64,000 bases of DNA from Phoebastria nigripes (GCA_035582835.1 JAYKAV010000933.1:603226-667225), one strand, 5' to 3'; shown: positions 43,097 to 56,205, counted from the stretch's first letter. A program made the numbers and translations. The notes: generated by a model not told the origin, from the letters alone.

Positions 43097-46000
43097 ACTT
43101 GGCTGTTGTCTCACCTGTACCTTGTTCCCTGGGCACCGATGCATGGCTGATTCATTCTTCTCACTGCCAGCAAAGGTGCCCTTGGTCTGTCCCATGGCAT
43201 GTCACTGTCTTACAGGATTGGGTCATTGATCTCCTTGACCCTCATCAGTAGGTCAACCCTGTTGACGCCGGGTTGGTGTGTTGGCTCACTTAAAGCCATG
43301 TGCCAAATGTCCTTCCACCCGCTGTAGGGCAGAGCCCTGCTCCCCGTCACTGTATTCCTGCAGGCATCAAGCCATGTGGTTGGGAATACAGCTTTGTGGT
43401 AAATAAAGAAGGGCTGATCTTGTGATTTTCAAGTACTGTCTGAGGTTTAAGTGATTCAGGGTGAAATACTGCTCTGCTCGAGTTCATGACAAAAGGAATT
43501 TCCCCAGGTTCAGCCATCAGGTCAGCCAGCGGCTTCCTGTGCAAAGCCGTGGGAGAAGATTTAATGTCCAAGCTCCTCAGCTCCCCACTTACGGGGCAGA
43601 CAGCCATGTGAGAAAGCTCACTCATAGCAAGGTACTTGGGATTACAGCGATACTGTGGCCTTGGAGAAGGCCCAGATATATAATAGCACTGAAAGAAACA
43701 TGGGGAGCTCTGCCAGGTGCCAGGTTTGGGACAAACCTCCCCTTCTGGCCACNTTTGCTAAAAAAGCCTCATCAAAGCAGTAACTGGAAACTGAACAAAC
43801 GTGGTGGCTTAGCTTGGTTTCAACTTGAAATCAGAGCCATTAACTTGCAGGTGGGGCACCGGCCTTGGCGTGTCAGTAGAAACGTATGACTTTGGGCAGG
43901 ACCCTGTTGTGCATCCAGACACTTTGGCTGGATGCTCCTCTGAGAGCTGGCGATAGCCAACGTGGCCAGAACTTCAGTGAATCCCTTTCTTACTACTGCA
44001 TTAAGTGTTTAATGAAAGTCTCTGAGGCACTTTTGATCAAAAGTATAGATTTATTTATAAAAAAGAATGGAGAAAAAAATAGACCAAAGTGCTTTTTTCT
44101 GTAAAAGACAATTCTTTGGAGGTTGAATGTCCTAGACCTGAGTATACACGGCATTGCAGTCCATAGCTGTAGATGGCTGATCTAGATCTGATGCTGAATA
44201 TCATGGAAATTTGGAGTTAGAAGGTCAGCAAGGGATTTTTCCACTGATGACTAAGGGACTTAAACACACATCTCCTACAGATTTCAGTTAGAGACGTATG
44301 GCCAAATCCTTTCAGTGGCTTTAAAATTCAATCCAGAGAAGAAAAAAAATATCATTTTTGACTCTAGGCCTTAAATTGCCTCACCATTTGAGCCCACCTC
44401 TGTACAAAAGACAAATGGCCAGACCCTTGTCCGGTGTAAAGCAGTGTATCTCACCAATTTCATGTACACACTCCAATATGTGGGTTAGACTGAAGAAATC
44501 CTCTTGACTCCCATTCTAGTACCTCCTCGGTTTAAGGCGTACAATACCAGAGGTTCACGGCTATACCAGAATTTTCAGTTAAACTAAATGAGCAGTTTAA
44601 GTGAATTCGAGGCTCCTCATCGCTGTACGTGCTCACTTTTGCTTTCAGAGTCTGTGGGCAGCTGCCGGGGTGTGACTCGGAGGTGGCTCTAAGGTACCTT
44701 TCGAAACTGCAGAGGGGAGGCAAGACGGTGACCCAGGCAGCAGGATGGCTTCTCAATGCTGAACTGGATTTTGAAATGAATGGCAAAATTAACAGGTAAG
44801 GAAAAACCTCACAAATTCCTCACACTGGGAAAAGACCTTTGTCTGGAGCAGTGCCTGCACCAAGCACCTATGCCTTCTCTGAATGTTTCCCTCAGCTCTA
44901 AGTGTACACGGTTTTTTGGCCTTATGTTTTCTGTATGTTGATGGTGGTGCAAAGTATATTCTGTTTTCTGCCTCAGCTTCTCCCAAATTTTGAAACAGAT
45001 ACAGTTCTGAGACTTCCCAGCTATGAAACTCCAGGAAACTGTTTTACTTGGAGACTCTCATTTTTTCACAAAGCTCTGTAACCTGCAATGCTGTGACATT
45101 AGCACCCCATTTTGCATTAAAAATAATCCAGATATCCACCTCTTCAATGGTAGGGCTAAAGCTGAAAATGGAAACCTGGAAAGTGTTGCTGCAAGCTGTC
45201 AACATTCGTTTTTAATTTGACTTGCTACGAAAATCTGGAAGAAAATTTTGTGATTTCTTTAAGGTCCAGCTCGTGATTTTTAAGCGCTTCCGATCAATAA
45301 TGCTGAACCCTTTCCTTATTTTTGAGTCAAGTACTGTTTTCACCTGACAAACTGGTCCACTGTAAGCAGCTGTGGCATGTGAGAACTGAAGCTGCTGGAA
45401 GACAGCACCTTCCCTATCTGCCATGATGGTGCATCGTCATCTTCAGCAGATGAATTCATCTATGGTGTATTTTTAACAAGCATCTAAAAGGGTTAATGTT
45501 GGCTTTTGCTGACTCTGCCCTCCAGGACAGTCTGATATTTTTCCTTCGTGACAATTTTGTATCAGGATATACTCTCGGGTTTACTTCTATCAGATGCCTC
45601 GCATCAAAGTGTATCTGGTGAGCATTTTAACTTTCAGTCTCCTCTTTGTTAATATCCATTTGAACACTGTAGCTCAGCTATGCCAAAACAAATCATTCAA
45701 ATTCTCCTTTGGATGGATCTTTTATTCTTTTTGGCAGACTGAAAGGAGCCTCCTTCAAATCTGAAACATTGCTAAAACTACAAAAACAATCTGTACCACA
45801 CAAAAGCCCTCTTGGATCCCTTCCTGTAAGCGCATTTTGGCCTGGTTTCTGCTGTTTGTTTTATGCTTTGTCTATTTCATTTTTTCTATATGCAACTGAT
45901 TAGCATCTGTATTTGCTTTTAATATCGTGTGCTCGTTTGCTGTATGTTTGATTCTGAAACGCCACCACCCACCCCAAAATTTTGTTTTTTTTTTTCAGAC

Positions 46001-47311
46001 GTATCTCAATACATAGAGGAGAGCTGTTACGGGATAAGGCCAAATTCACCAGCAGCAGCACTGCCTTTGGCTTATCTCACGACTAGACATTAGCTAATCG
46101 GTATAAATAGTAGTAAGGGAGTGTCGCTTGCATGTCTACCATCTGAGTAGGTGCAGTATGTGTGCGACTAACTTTGCACAGGCAAGGAAGAAAGCACGAG
46201 TGCGCTCCTCTTCCAACAGCGCTGACAGCCAGGCAGTCACTGGGGGTGCTTATTATAGCCCTTGGTCTAGCATATAGCACTGAGTTTCTGATGTATCAGC
46301 AGGTATCCCCAACATCTAGCTCTTTCTTCAGTTCCACTCATCGCATTACTATCCGAGGTAAAGACACGCCTCTAATTTCTTCAACAAATCTCTGCTAATG
46401 TGTTTTTTTTTCCTTTGTGAGTGCTTCTTCCTTCCCTGCGTGATGCAAGTTCCCTTGTCTTTGCACGCTGGTGTAAAACAGCTGTAAAATCTTCTGGGTA
46501 AAACAGAAGTAAATTCAGAGTCAAGCCCCAGCCAAACGCCAAATCAATGCAAACGACATCGTGTACTCATGATTCAATTGATCTATTTCATTCTAAGGCT
46601 TCTGTGAAAATTGTCTCTATGTTTGTGCCCGATAATCCTAAAAAACCTACTCTCTTAGCAGGAAGGAGTCCGCTTGAGGCCAGAATCAAGTTTTCATTGC
46701 ATCTAATGATGATGATGACCGATCATGGAAAAGAAGGTATGAAACAGCCACTGCTATGGTCCCAAACCATGCCATGTGCTCAAGACAATTCCACCATGGA
46801 ATATCACTGGAAAACCCTTTTCCTTCGAGTCTCTGCAATGAAGGCACCTGTGAATGCTGTTAAAGATGATGATATTCCAGAAGGGTTGCCAGGAGCTCCA
46901 GCACTTAATGGCACTTTTGCGAGGGAATCTGTGAGTAAGAGGAAACACATATGCCAATTGCTGGCAGAGGAATAAAATGCACAAGGTTTGCATTAAGAAA
47001 AAAAGCATTCATGCTTAGTCCTCTGTAATACAGTAATAGCAGCAAAGAAGTTTTTTGGACTTGAAGTAGATGCTGAATAATAAGCCTTTCTCATTCTGAG
47101 CATTAACAGATGCTATAAAAGCTAGCAGTTCTCGCTACTCAGTGGCTGCCTTATAACTGTATATGAAAGTTGTACACATGAATAGCTAGTCTGAGAGCTT
47201 AGAAATATTCATTACAAACGAGACAGCAGACCTTGTTTTCTAAAAAATCATTTTTGCAAAATCAAGAGCAAACCCTCTTGCTGTTAAAGTAATTTTTCAA
47301 GTTTTTCTTTT

Positions 47312-47313
<2 letters not shown>

Positions 47314-47348
<35 letters not shown>
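47314..47348 (+). repeat. 35-base T homopolymer
   Basis: Uninterrupted T run inside a longer T-rich stretch (about 47,303-47,356). Its length is likely to vary and to be sequencing-limited. Confidence 0.9.
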
Positions 47349-48769
47349 CATTTTTTAAAAAACCCACCACTTTCCCAGTGGGCTGCTGCCAAACAGAGTT
47401 CCCCAGTTGGGATCTGGCAGGAACGCTAAGTGCTTTGAGGTATGGTTCCACAGCAGCCTAAACTAAGATCAGCATTGCTGTGCTGGTCCCAAAAGCAAAA
47501 CTGTCAGAGAGATAATTGCTTCATTTTGGGAAGAGCACTGGTCCTACTGTAAGGGGAGAGGGTAGGACATGGACCAGGAATGGGGAAGATGAGACTGCAA
47601 CAGCACTGACATAGAATGGCTTAATAAAAGGTCACAGAGTCACAGTCTTTGTAGGGATGGTGCCTGCATGAAGTCCTGCTTCCTTTGAAGCTAAGGGCAA
47701 GACAGAAACAGATTCACTCACACCCTAAAAACATTCTCCCCATCTTTGACCCCCTCCATTTCCTTTCCACACTGTGTATGTAACCTGGGGGATTCAAAAT
47801 CTGCAGAAAAAAGCCAGGTTCCTCAGGCTTACATGGAGGAACGCGATGCTCGGCACTTCTGAGGCATGTGGACCCCAACTGGGTAGAAGCTAGCCATCTA
47901 AATCCTCCTGATCGGGGTCTTCAGTGAGCTGATGCTCACAGCACGCATTTTAGCAGAAGCTAAGGGAGCGGCACCAGCCCCAGGAGCTCGGATCTGAGCC
48001 CACAACTGAATCCCACGTTGCGTCCCTCCTTACCAAATTACAGCTTTGACTCCAGGAAGGACTAAGATGTGAGCTGTGGTTTAAAAGGCCGTCAGGGCTT
48101 GCCTGTCTGAAAGCTGGTCCTACCATGACTGCCAGGCTGATGCTTGCGTGCACACAGGTTTTACGTGTGCTGGCAGAGCTACCCTCTGCATCTGAAATAA
48201 TTTCCAAGGCCCACTGGCTATTCCCACGGATGGGAAGGGCAAAGAAGGATAGAATTAATGAAAAAGGATAAGTACAAACATATCAGGAAAGCGTAGGAAA
48301 TACGTCAAAGGTAATCAAGCTGCTGTTGTGCTTCACAGGCCCCATGTCATGCTAGATACTTGTTGCTTTGTTACGGGCAAAGGTGTAAACTCTGCTCTGT
48401 TGCAGTCTGCATCAACCATACCAGGAGAGAGTCGGCTTCTCCCACCGGAACTGAAAGCACGAGTCAGCCCTGGGGTTCGCGTGCTTTGTCCTTTAAGCTA
48501 TTTTTAACCCTCAAAATCAGGGCAGGTAAATCCAGGCACAGCAGCTGATGCCCAATTGTCACACAGTGACAACACCGCCAGGGAAAGGTTCTGTGCAAAT
48601 CCCGACTCTTGTGAGACACGATGGCATGAGCTATCCTCTCCGGTCAACTCAGCAGGCTGAGGGCAGGTGGTTAAGAAGAGAGCAAAGGCGCTAGCAGCCA
48701 GCTGGTCAGAGGCGATTGCTCAGCTCCGTGGGCTGGGGTCAGGATGGTATTTGATGCTGTGACACACCT

Positions 48770-48952
48770 TAGAGCAGCAGTTCCAATCTGTGCTCCACAG
48801 TTAATTTGCTGGCTAGGAGACTATTTTCCTTCCAGCACTGTGTTTTGCTTTTCACAAATGCAGGCTCCCTCGGGTTGGTGGGAAAGAGCTAAGCGCAATG
48901 TAGTCAATATAGCCCACCACGGTCCAGAAAAAGTTGGGAATCATTCTCTGAA
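48770..48952. mobile_element. Possible remnant of a nonautonomous hAT-like DNA transposon
   Basis: The ends form an imperfect inverted repeat: cagcagttccaatctgtgct at 48775-48794 against the reverse complement of gaaaaagttgggaatcattc near 48927-48946. Both resemble the CAGNGGTTCNCAANCTGTGG termini of ancient hAT (Charlie/MER5-type) elements. A third similar terminus (gcctgagaaacagtgg) lies at 49276-49291. Old and diverged, so tentative. Confidence 0.35.
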
Positions 48953-49656
48953 TTTGTGTTTGTCCATATTGCTTGTTCAGTGCCTGAAATTTGTTCTACA
49001 GCAGCAATCTTGTGCCCTGTGGAAGACTGTGACTGTCCCAGGTAAAAGGGAAACCTTCAGGTGGTGAGAGGTGGGAAGGAGCTATACCAGGGTAGGGCAG
49101 GACAGATGCACTTGCCACAGATGTTCCTCGTTTGAAGAACAAAGAAGGAAAATAACATAAAATTGACTTTTCCTTAATCTCCCCTCTGTCTTTGCTTGAT
49201 GTCATGCCTGAGGGCATAGATGTCTTCAATATAAAAAATATACTGCAGCTCTCCAGGTGATGGCCCTGGGCCACAGCCTGAGAAACAGTGGCGTTGTCTG
49301 CTTCCCAGAGAAATCCTCTGAGATGCCTGCCTTGCTTTTCTCCTCTCCCCCACCCTCCCCTAGGGCTCTCTAACTGTCTGGCTGCTTCCCTGTGACATTT
49401 CGGTCCTGAAGGAAGTCAGGCTGAAAGCCTCTCCCACCAGTTCACGGGAAGGTAATGTTGACTTCTGGAAACAGAATGAAATAAGGAACGTCAAGAGGTC
49501 CGTGCTGGCTTCTGCGAGCACAGAACCCCTCCCTCTTTCCCATCTACACTGAAGCCTGCGGTGATTTTCAGGACTTTACATTCCCAGACACTGGCAGCCG
49601 TCTCATACACTAGCTAAAGCAAGAAAGCCCTTAGCAATGCCACTACCCTTTGGGCT

Positions 49657-49964
49657 CTAGAAGCAGTCCTCACTGGAATGGAGGCCCAAGAGCTCCTCAG
49701 CCAAGCTGATAAGACCATTTTCCTCCAGGGCTGCGATCAGCCGTGCTATTGTGGCCTTCTTCCCCTCCGACTGGATAAACCTGAGAAGCAGCTGATAGGC
49801 TTGTTCATATAGTCCCTCTCGGTCATATTCGAGGGCCAGGTTATCAATGACAGGATCACGCAGGGCCCGGCAGTTCTTCTGCAAAGAGCGACCCACTTGC
49901 TTCCATTTCTTGGACACAAGCTTGGCAAATTTCTGGTGGTCATCTGGTGTGAGCATTCTGTTGG
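49657..49964 (-). CDS. TRADD: TRADD terminal coding exon (death domain)
   Basis: Encodes residues 205-306 with the complete death domain and a TAG stop (complement of 49657-49659). Acceptor cctttcag. Confidence 0.97.
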
Positions 49965-52900
49965 CTGAAAGGGACAGAGGGCAGGTAAAACATAGGGGTT
50001 TCATGGCTGATGTGGTGCAGCTTGGGCCAGTCCAAGGTTTGCTCAATAGTCTGTGGAGCAGAGAATCTGTTCAGTGTCCACAGCACGTTATTAAACTGCT
50101 GTGGAGCTGCTCTGCTTGTCCTCCGGTGCTTTAACACCAGGGCAGCACTGTGAGTTTGGAGCAGAAGTGCAAGAGCAGTGAAGCTAAAGGGACTGCCCCA
50201 CCATGGGCAGGGGGTCATGCACACGGGTCTGTGCGCTCTGACAGCGTTCCTCCACCACTGGGAAGGGAAAATCAGCTGGAGTAAGCTTCACTGCTTTAGG
50301 GTCTCCCTGCTCTCTGTGTATGAGCTGGACATGTCCGCTCTCCACGTAGGCTGCCATCCCCCGGGGCAGTGCTGGTGCCTCAGGTGGCAAACTGTAGCAC
50401 GTGGCGACACACTTACCTGCTCACAGCCATCTGCCCTGGCACATCTGAGCTCTCTGCCTTGCTCAGACTGTTCCCTTACTGAAATCCTCCCACACCACCA
50501 CCCTGCAAGCTTGGCAATGCCTATTTTCCTTTTTTTTCTTCCTCCCCCAGGATAGGACTGTCCTGTGGTTTGCCAGAGCTCATTTTTTTTTCTGATGGAC
50601 ATCCTGTTTATTTGGTTCAGCCTTTCAAAAGCAACTTGGCAAGGCCTTTCTGACCAAGTCCCCTGTTCCCTACCTAAGCATCCTCAAAATACTGAAATGC
50701 AGACAGGAGCTCTCTCCTTGGCTGTTTAGCACTGGAGCCTCTACACACAGCTTAAGCACGCTCAGAAATGATCTAGCTGATCTCAAGCTAAAATTGCTAT
50801 GTGAGACTATCTGAAAGCTCTCCATAGGGGACAGACCCCAAAGAAAGCTGGTGTACTGCAGGGAGCCCGGACAAATCAGTCCTGGCTGAAAGCAGGGCTG
50901 ATGGTGTCCGTAGTAACCGTCCCAGTCTGATCCAACCCGTGCTATTAACTCACCTCAACCAAATGATGTGGAGGAAGAGAACTACGCTGTGTTCTTCCTT
51001 TCAGTATTAAGGAGTTTTAAAATGTGAGGAACCTGGAAGGGACACAGACTCTGAAGCATCTGGTTCTGTGCCACCCCAGAAAGAAAACAGGTTGAGGCCT
51101 GATCTGAAGCAGTATGGCAATATCTTAGGACTACTGTAATTCCTTCCTTCTGGGATTCTAGGAAATCCTTGACTTATCTGAGGTAGACCCCAAACGTAGT
51201 TACGTTAATCCTCCCTTTTGGGCTTTGAGGCAAGGAAGACCAAGGGCTCTCTTGGTCAGTTCTAGCTACTCACCGAACTGTTGTCCCTGAAAGATGAAGG
51301 TGACTTGTGGGGAAAGGGAGCTGCCTTGAGAAGGGTGAGGTAGAGATGGGGAGTTCAGAGACGTGCAGTCTTTTACAGCCATATTGTTGTTGATGCTCTG
51401 GTGAACAATCAGGCTCTTGAGGCATTCCTCCAGCTCTGTGATTTCCTCATCCCGCAGGCGGTCAGGCTGTAATGCAAACAGCATCAGTGATTCGTGCCAG
51501 GTTCACCGTCTCACAAAGCTGTAGATGCTTAGCTGGAAGGTGCAGCTTAAGATGCTGGTGTCAAGAGAGGAGCAATGAGATGGCTATAGCCTGAGTTGTA
51601 GACTGATCAAATGAGATAGTCTAATGGAGTTCTGGCTGAAAATCTGTAAATTTGAATCTGTAATGTGATATGAAATAGGCAATCTCCCCTTCCTGAGTTT
51701 CTCACACGCAGCAGTGAGTGCTTACAAGTTGCACAAAACTGCTACTATTCCATGTTTATTTTCAGCAGCCCTCTGCAAGAATTAGGGTGCACCATAGGCA
51801 GCGTGGCTTCTCTGACTTACTCCATGTGAGCATCAAACCCACAGAATAGGGTGACCTGATCCAACAGCTCATGGCCACCAAAGCAGGCAGCTCCCGCTAC
51901 CCCCCTTCTCTCTCTCTGCCCCTCCATTACCTAAGTTTTGTTGTTCCTGGATCCTCTCCAAGCCAGTTTTTCTCACTAATCAAGAGAAAACTAGTCTGAC
52001 CTCCAAAAAGCAGGTAATAAGAAAAGGAGTAAAGGCGGCAAAGCACATGGGAAGAGTCAAACCTGGCGAGTGCTCTGGCTCAGTCTAGTGTTTAGCTCGT
52101 GTACAGCAGGTTGGTACCTAGCACTGCCCTCAGCCACTGACGGATGTGCCATAGTGTCATCTTTCTGACTGTTGCACTGTTAGGCAGAGGTCAGACTGAG
52201 TCAGTTTTGGGGAACTGAGAATAAGCCTGTCTCTTTTGTCCAGTCAGCTAGTTCAGCAGAGGGAGGGAGCAGCAAGCAGAAGTTGATGGGGTATGGGGAT
52301 ATCACATGTTGTTTGGTCCAGGGCTGAAAGGTTTGCATTTCATCCTCTGTGCTTGCAGAAGAGCAACCTGGCAAAACATGCTCTTGTGCCTAATCTTCCC
52401 GAGTAGATGGTGACTACCTATTTCTCAGGACCATCTTGAGGGAACCAAAGCTTTAAGGTATTGCTAGTTCCAGGTGGGGAAAAAAAAAAAAGAGAGGAGG
52501 AGAAAGGCAATGAGTGTAATCACATCAAATGCCTTGGTTTTGTGGTGAGATGACAAGATCTCACTGCTCTTGCTAGCAGGATTAGAGTGCCGGTGCCAAA
52601 GTGTGCGATAAGCTAGACGTTAGATATCGCCCCCGATATCTAACTTTGCCTTCAGAAGGGCAGCCTACTCCTGCTGGCAGCAGATGCTGTGTGTCCCCGC
52701 TCTGTCATAAGTTGTTGGTATAATGTGCAGAGTGTTTGCATTCACACTTGTTTCTAGGTACAGTTACCATTGCTACTCTGAGGAGGTGGTGTGCGAGACG
52801 GGGGAGGAAGGTGCTGAGCGGTGATGGTTCCACACAGGACTGCTGTCCTCCCTGCCTGCCTCACAGGTGTATCGAGGCACATTTGCTTGTGCTCTTAACT

Positions 52901-55900
52901 GCACCTTCTATAATTCCTCATCTTAGGGGTGATAACAGCCATACTAATTGTTATACACAGAAACCACAGTGATTTAGCAGAATCTCTGTAGGCTGTTTTA
53001 GGTAACTCTCTTGCCCTTCCAGAAAAGTGCGCGGCTCTTTTCTGGGGAAGGGCAGAGCTGTTTCTCCATATTACAGTTGAGAACTGAAGGATGGAGAAGT
53101 CAACAACCCAGCACGCTTCAGCAGAACAAGATTTGTGCCCACCTTCCCGAGTCCTGTGCTACTGCTTCTCATTGCTGCCTGGCCTCCCTCCCTCTCCCAA
53201 TCACCTTTTCTCTGTAGATGCACTCCAGGCAGCGATCCTCGTCCTTCAGCATGTTGTCGAGGTGCTCGTTGCCAGCCTTCAGCTCCATTTCAAGAGGCAC
53301 TGTGGTCATGGCCAAGGAGAGCTGGAGGTGATTCTGGAGGGACTCCTGGAGCGCTCCTTCCCGGTAACTCTGCAGGAACCGGCGGCAATTCTCCTGCTTG
53401 CAGAACTTGAGCTGGACTATCAGGTGCGGGTGGCTGCAGTGCACTTTGAGCATGTCCACACCATTCACGCTACCGGTGGAGTCTGGCAGGGAGAAGTGAG
53501 CAGAGTCACTATCCAGGCATGAGACAGACAACCCAGACCCACTCCCATCCACCACCAAGCCTGCAATGGAGTAGCTTTTGCATTCTCTTCTCTCTGTGAT
53601 AAAGTCCTCTGGGATGAAAAACCTGTATGTGAAACCAAGAGGAAAGGATTAAGTTTTTGCTGCCCTGTCACCATCAATCCCCATGAAGTATGGTGTCCAA
53701 CTGAAGCCGTATGGTACTATGGCCCAGGTAATTATTCTAACGCTGTTGATTAGGGGAGGTTTTACATTTGAGGTTCCATTTCCAGGACAGAAATTGTTAC
53801 GCTAAACCAGTAGCACAGGGAAGTTTTATAGATGAAAGCGCATAGTTCAGTTCAGTGCTCAGTCAGACTTCAGTCCTTGTGACTGGAGTTTTATGCAGTG
53901 ATGGAGGTCCTGGAAAGACACCCAGCGTTTCCTCTCCACCCCATGCCTAGAGGTAACTTTTGGCTGGCTCTGAGCCTTCAACACATCTCACAAATGGTGA
54001 ATGATAGATCCAGCCACAGGAATTAGGCTGCTTGAGACTGGGCCTTGACTTGTTAAGCTCTTTTGCACAGAGAATTAATTCACAGTAAAATCTAAGCAAG
54101 GAGAAGCCAGGGATGTACCCTCTAACATTAGCGCAGGGGGAACACGAGCGACATGGATAACAGAAATTGGTCAGGCCTTCATTCTTCCTTCTCCCAGCAA
54201 AATTTAATTTTGATTAGCTGTGCACACTGACCTTGTCTCCACAGGGATTTTATATGCTGATGATGATAGTTTAAAGTGAGTGGTTTTCTCTTTTTTTGCA
54301 GCGGAGGCCTGTGGGAGGCTGACTGTACTGCTTCCAGATGCAAATTAACCTCTTGGCCTGTCGTTGCACAGGGCTGTACGGAGGTGCCAGCTCAGGCTGG
54401 CACTACATCAGGTATTTCTAAACCACACGTCATGGCATTATTTAGACATGCTTGGAGGAGAATCCCAAAGCAAAGCAGACCTGTGTGCTCCACATTAGCC
54501 AGGACAAGTGACCTGGCATTTAAAAGTATGTGATCTAACAGTGGCTTTATGGGGTTCACAGAGTCCTAGTTGCATCAGAAAGTCTAGTTTGGACCAGATG
54601 TGTAACTGGGACGTGGGGCTAGGCACCTAGGAACGGCATTTTTATTCACTGTTGCTGATAAGAAATGTCTTTTTATCACTTCCTTCATGCTTTTTTTTTT
54701 TTTAATGAGTGCTGGTTAAACAAAAGCTTCCATAACAGGGTAAGAGGGCTGGGGAGGGAAAAGCTGTACAGATGTGGAAATCTTTACGAATGGTGTACAA
54801 GACAGCTGTAAAGCTACCTCAAAAGAGAGGGCTTTGCATGCATTTCTTCATGAAACTTCAGACAGCTTCAGATTTCATGTCCTTTTTAGGTCTGAATAAG
54901 CATGGTAGGATTTAGCGTTTTTGTGGGCTTTCCTTTAAATGTGTGAGCAGATTCACATTCCAGTGAAAAAAGCAGCCATAAATCGAGCCTAACTGGACAA
55001 CTGTGTTGGGTTTCCTGCTGCTTCACGTCTTTGGATCGAGCTGCAAGAGGAGCAGGCCTGCACTGGATAAACTAGCTGACTTTGCTAGACTGATGATTGC
55101 CAGAAGAAATTACACAAGCCCAGTTAAACAATACAGGCTCAGCTGTATGACAAGTAAAGAACACCATGAGAGTCACTCTAGGTAAATATGATAAACTCTT
55201 CAAATTACTATTATTCTGCAGTCAGCTTGGTGCGAGGATGAATAGAGAAACATAGTTTTATGGCCATTTGCATCTCAAGTCCTCTTCTGGTGTAAATAGG
55301 ATCANGAACAGCTGAAGCCAATGTAATTGTGCCCGTTTGTATCAGAAAAGAACTTATACTGGCTATCACTCATTTTAAAAATTGGCTTCTCAAAGCAGAA
55401 ATCATGTTTCTGTGGTGGTATAAAGACAGAAATTAAATCTTCTTTCATAGCAATTGCAATCTTTTCCCCTCTTACATAAATGGGTTTAAACAAACATTCA
55501 TGAAGTAGGACAACTCATAGGATAGTTCAAGTTGGAAGGAAGCCCAGGAAGTCTCTAGCCCAACCTCCCATGCAAAGCAGGGTCAGCTCTGAGGTCAGAC
55601 CGAGTTGCTCAGGGCTTTATCCAGTCCTGTTTTGAAAACGCCCGGGGATGGAGAATACACAGTCGCTCTGGGCAACTGCTTGACTGTCCTCATGGGAAAA
55701 ATGTTCGTCCTTATATCTGGTGTCTACCTCTCATGTTTCAATTTATGCCTGTTGTCTCTCATTCCCCATGCACCGCTGTGAAGAGTGTGGCTCCATCTCC
55801 CCTCCCGTAGCTATTGGCAGCCTGTTGGTAGGTCCTCCCAAAGCCTTCTCTTCTCCAGGCTNAACAGGTCCAACTCCCTCAGCCTCTCCTCACAGGACAA

Positions 55901-56205
55901 GTGTTCCAGTCCCCAGACATCTGCTCAACTCGCTCCACTTTACTGTCTTTCCTAAATACAGTGAGCACCAGCTTTCCTTACCCATGAGTGTGAGATTAAA
56001 GAAAGGCATGGCATTGCACGAAGAGATGAGACAGCATGCCAAGGTATCAGAGAGGATGGGTACCTGCTAATGCCAGCTTCAGCGCCTTGAACACACTAGG
56101 TTTCTTCTGGGAGCTTTCGTAGAGAGACGGCAGAACAATAGTCTTGCACGTGGACTGGAGGAAGAGATACGCACTGCCNATCCAAGGAGCGGAGCTGCCT
56201 GCCAT
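49657..56205 (-). CDS. TRADD: TRADD, TNFR1-associated death domain adaptor
   Basis: Four coding exons (complements of 56064-56205, 53205-53482, 51274-51466 and 49657-49964) join in frame to 306 residues, against about 312 in human. Residues 1 to about 150 are the N-terminal TRAF2-binding domain ([54 protein letters not shown]). Residues about 165-200 form a Ser/Asn-rich linker ending FIFQGQQF. Residues about 211-302 are the death domain ([51 protein letters not shown]). Known role: cytosolic adaptor recruited to TNFR1 that brings in TRAF2, RIPK1 and FADD. The start ATG at 56205 has A at -3 and G at +4. The linker looks less proline-rich than the human one. One ambiguous base (56179) gives Ile or Met at residue 9. 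Confidence 0.97.
51274..51466 (-). CDS. TRADD: TRADD coding exon 3
   Basis: Begins [19 protein letters not shown], then the Ser/Asn-rich linker, and ends [10 protein letters not shown] plus one base of an Ala codon. Acceptor cattacag, donor gtgagt. Confidence 0.95.
52619..52644. repeat. Perfect 11-bp inverted repeat with CCCC loop
   Basis: Arms gttagatatcg (52619-52629) and cgatatctaac (52634-52644) are exact reverse complements around cccc. It lies in the TRADD intron between coding exons 2 and 3 and would fold the same way in either transcript strand. Confidence 0.9.
53205..53482 (-). CDS. TRADD: TRADD coding exon 2
   Basis: Encodes residues 48-140 of the N-terminal domain ([13 protein letters not shown] to CIYREK). 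Acceptor ctgccag, donor gtgatt. Ends in phase 0, with the same residue count to the next junction as human TRADD. Confidence 0.95.
55514..55945 (-). mobile_element. CR1 LINE, 3' portion, older copy
   Basis: Reverse-orientation CR1: cataggatagttcaagttgg, gaaggaagcccaggaag and tagcccaacctcc, then at the far end caggctnaacaggtcc, ctcagcctctcctcacagg and cagtccccagacatct. More diverged than the copy at 42.7 kb. It lies in the TRADD intron between coding exons 1 and 2. Confidence 0.9.
56064..56205 (-). CDS. TRADD: TRADD coding exon 1
   Basis: Encodes MAGSSAPW through FKALKLALA plus one base of an Asp codon. Donor gtaccc. Ten bases upstream of the ATG, the minus strand reads gattttttag, a likely acceptor for a noncoding first exon (exon start at 56215). 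Confidence 0.93.

Larger units (their letters stand above)
43100..49656. other. Spacer downstream of TRADD
   Basis: No protein match on either strand. The longest open frame (46547-46975, +, 142 codons) has no recognisable domain. The proximal part will include the TRADD 3'UTR on the minus strand, but I found no clear minus-strand AATAAA within the first 1.5 kb, so its end is not placed. Confidence 0.4.

Noticed and set aside
43347..43889. Opposed open frames just after the CR1 copy
   Set aside because: Neither resembles a known protein and they are mutual shadows. No splice-site or start context supports them.
46547..46975. 142-codon open frame on the + strand
   Set aside because: No domain, signal or splice context was recognised, and the composition is that of noncoding DNA.
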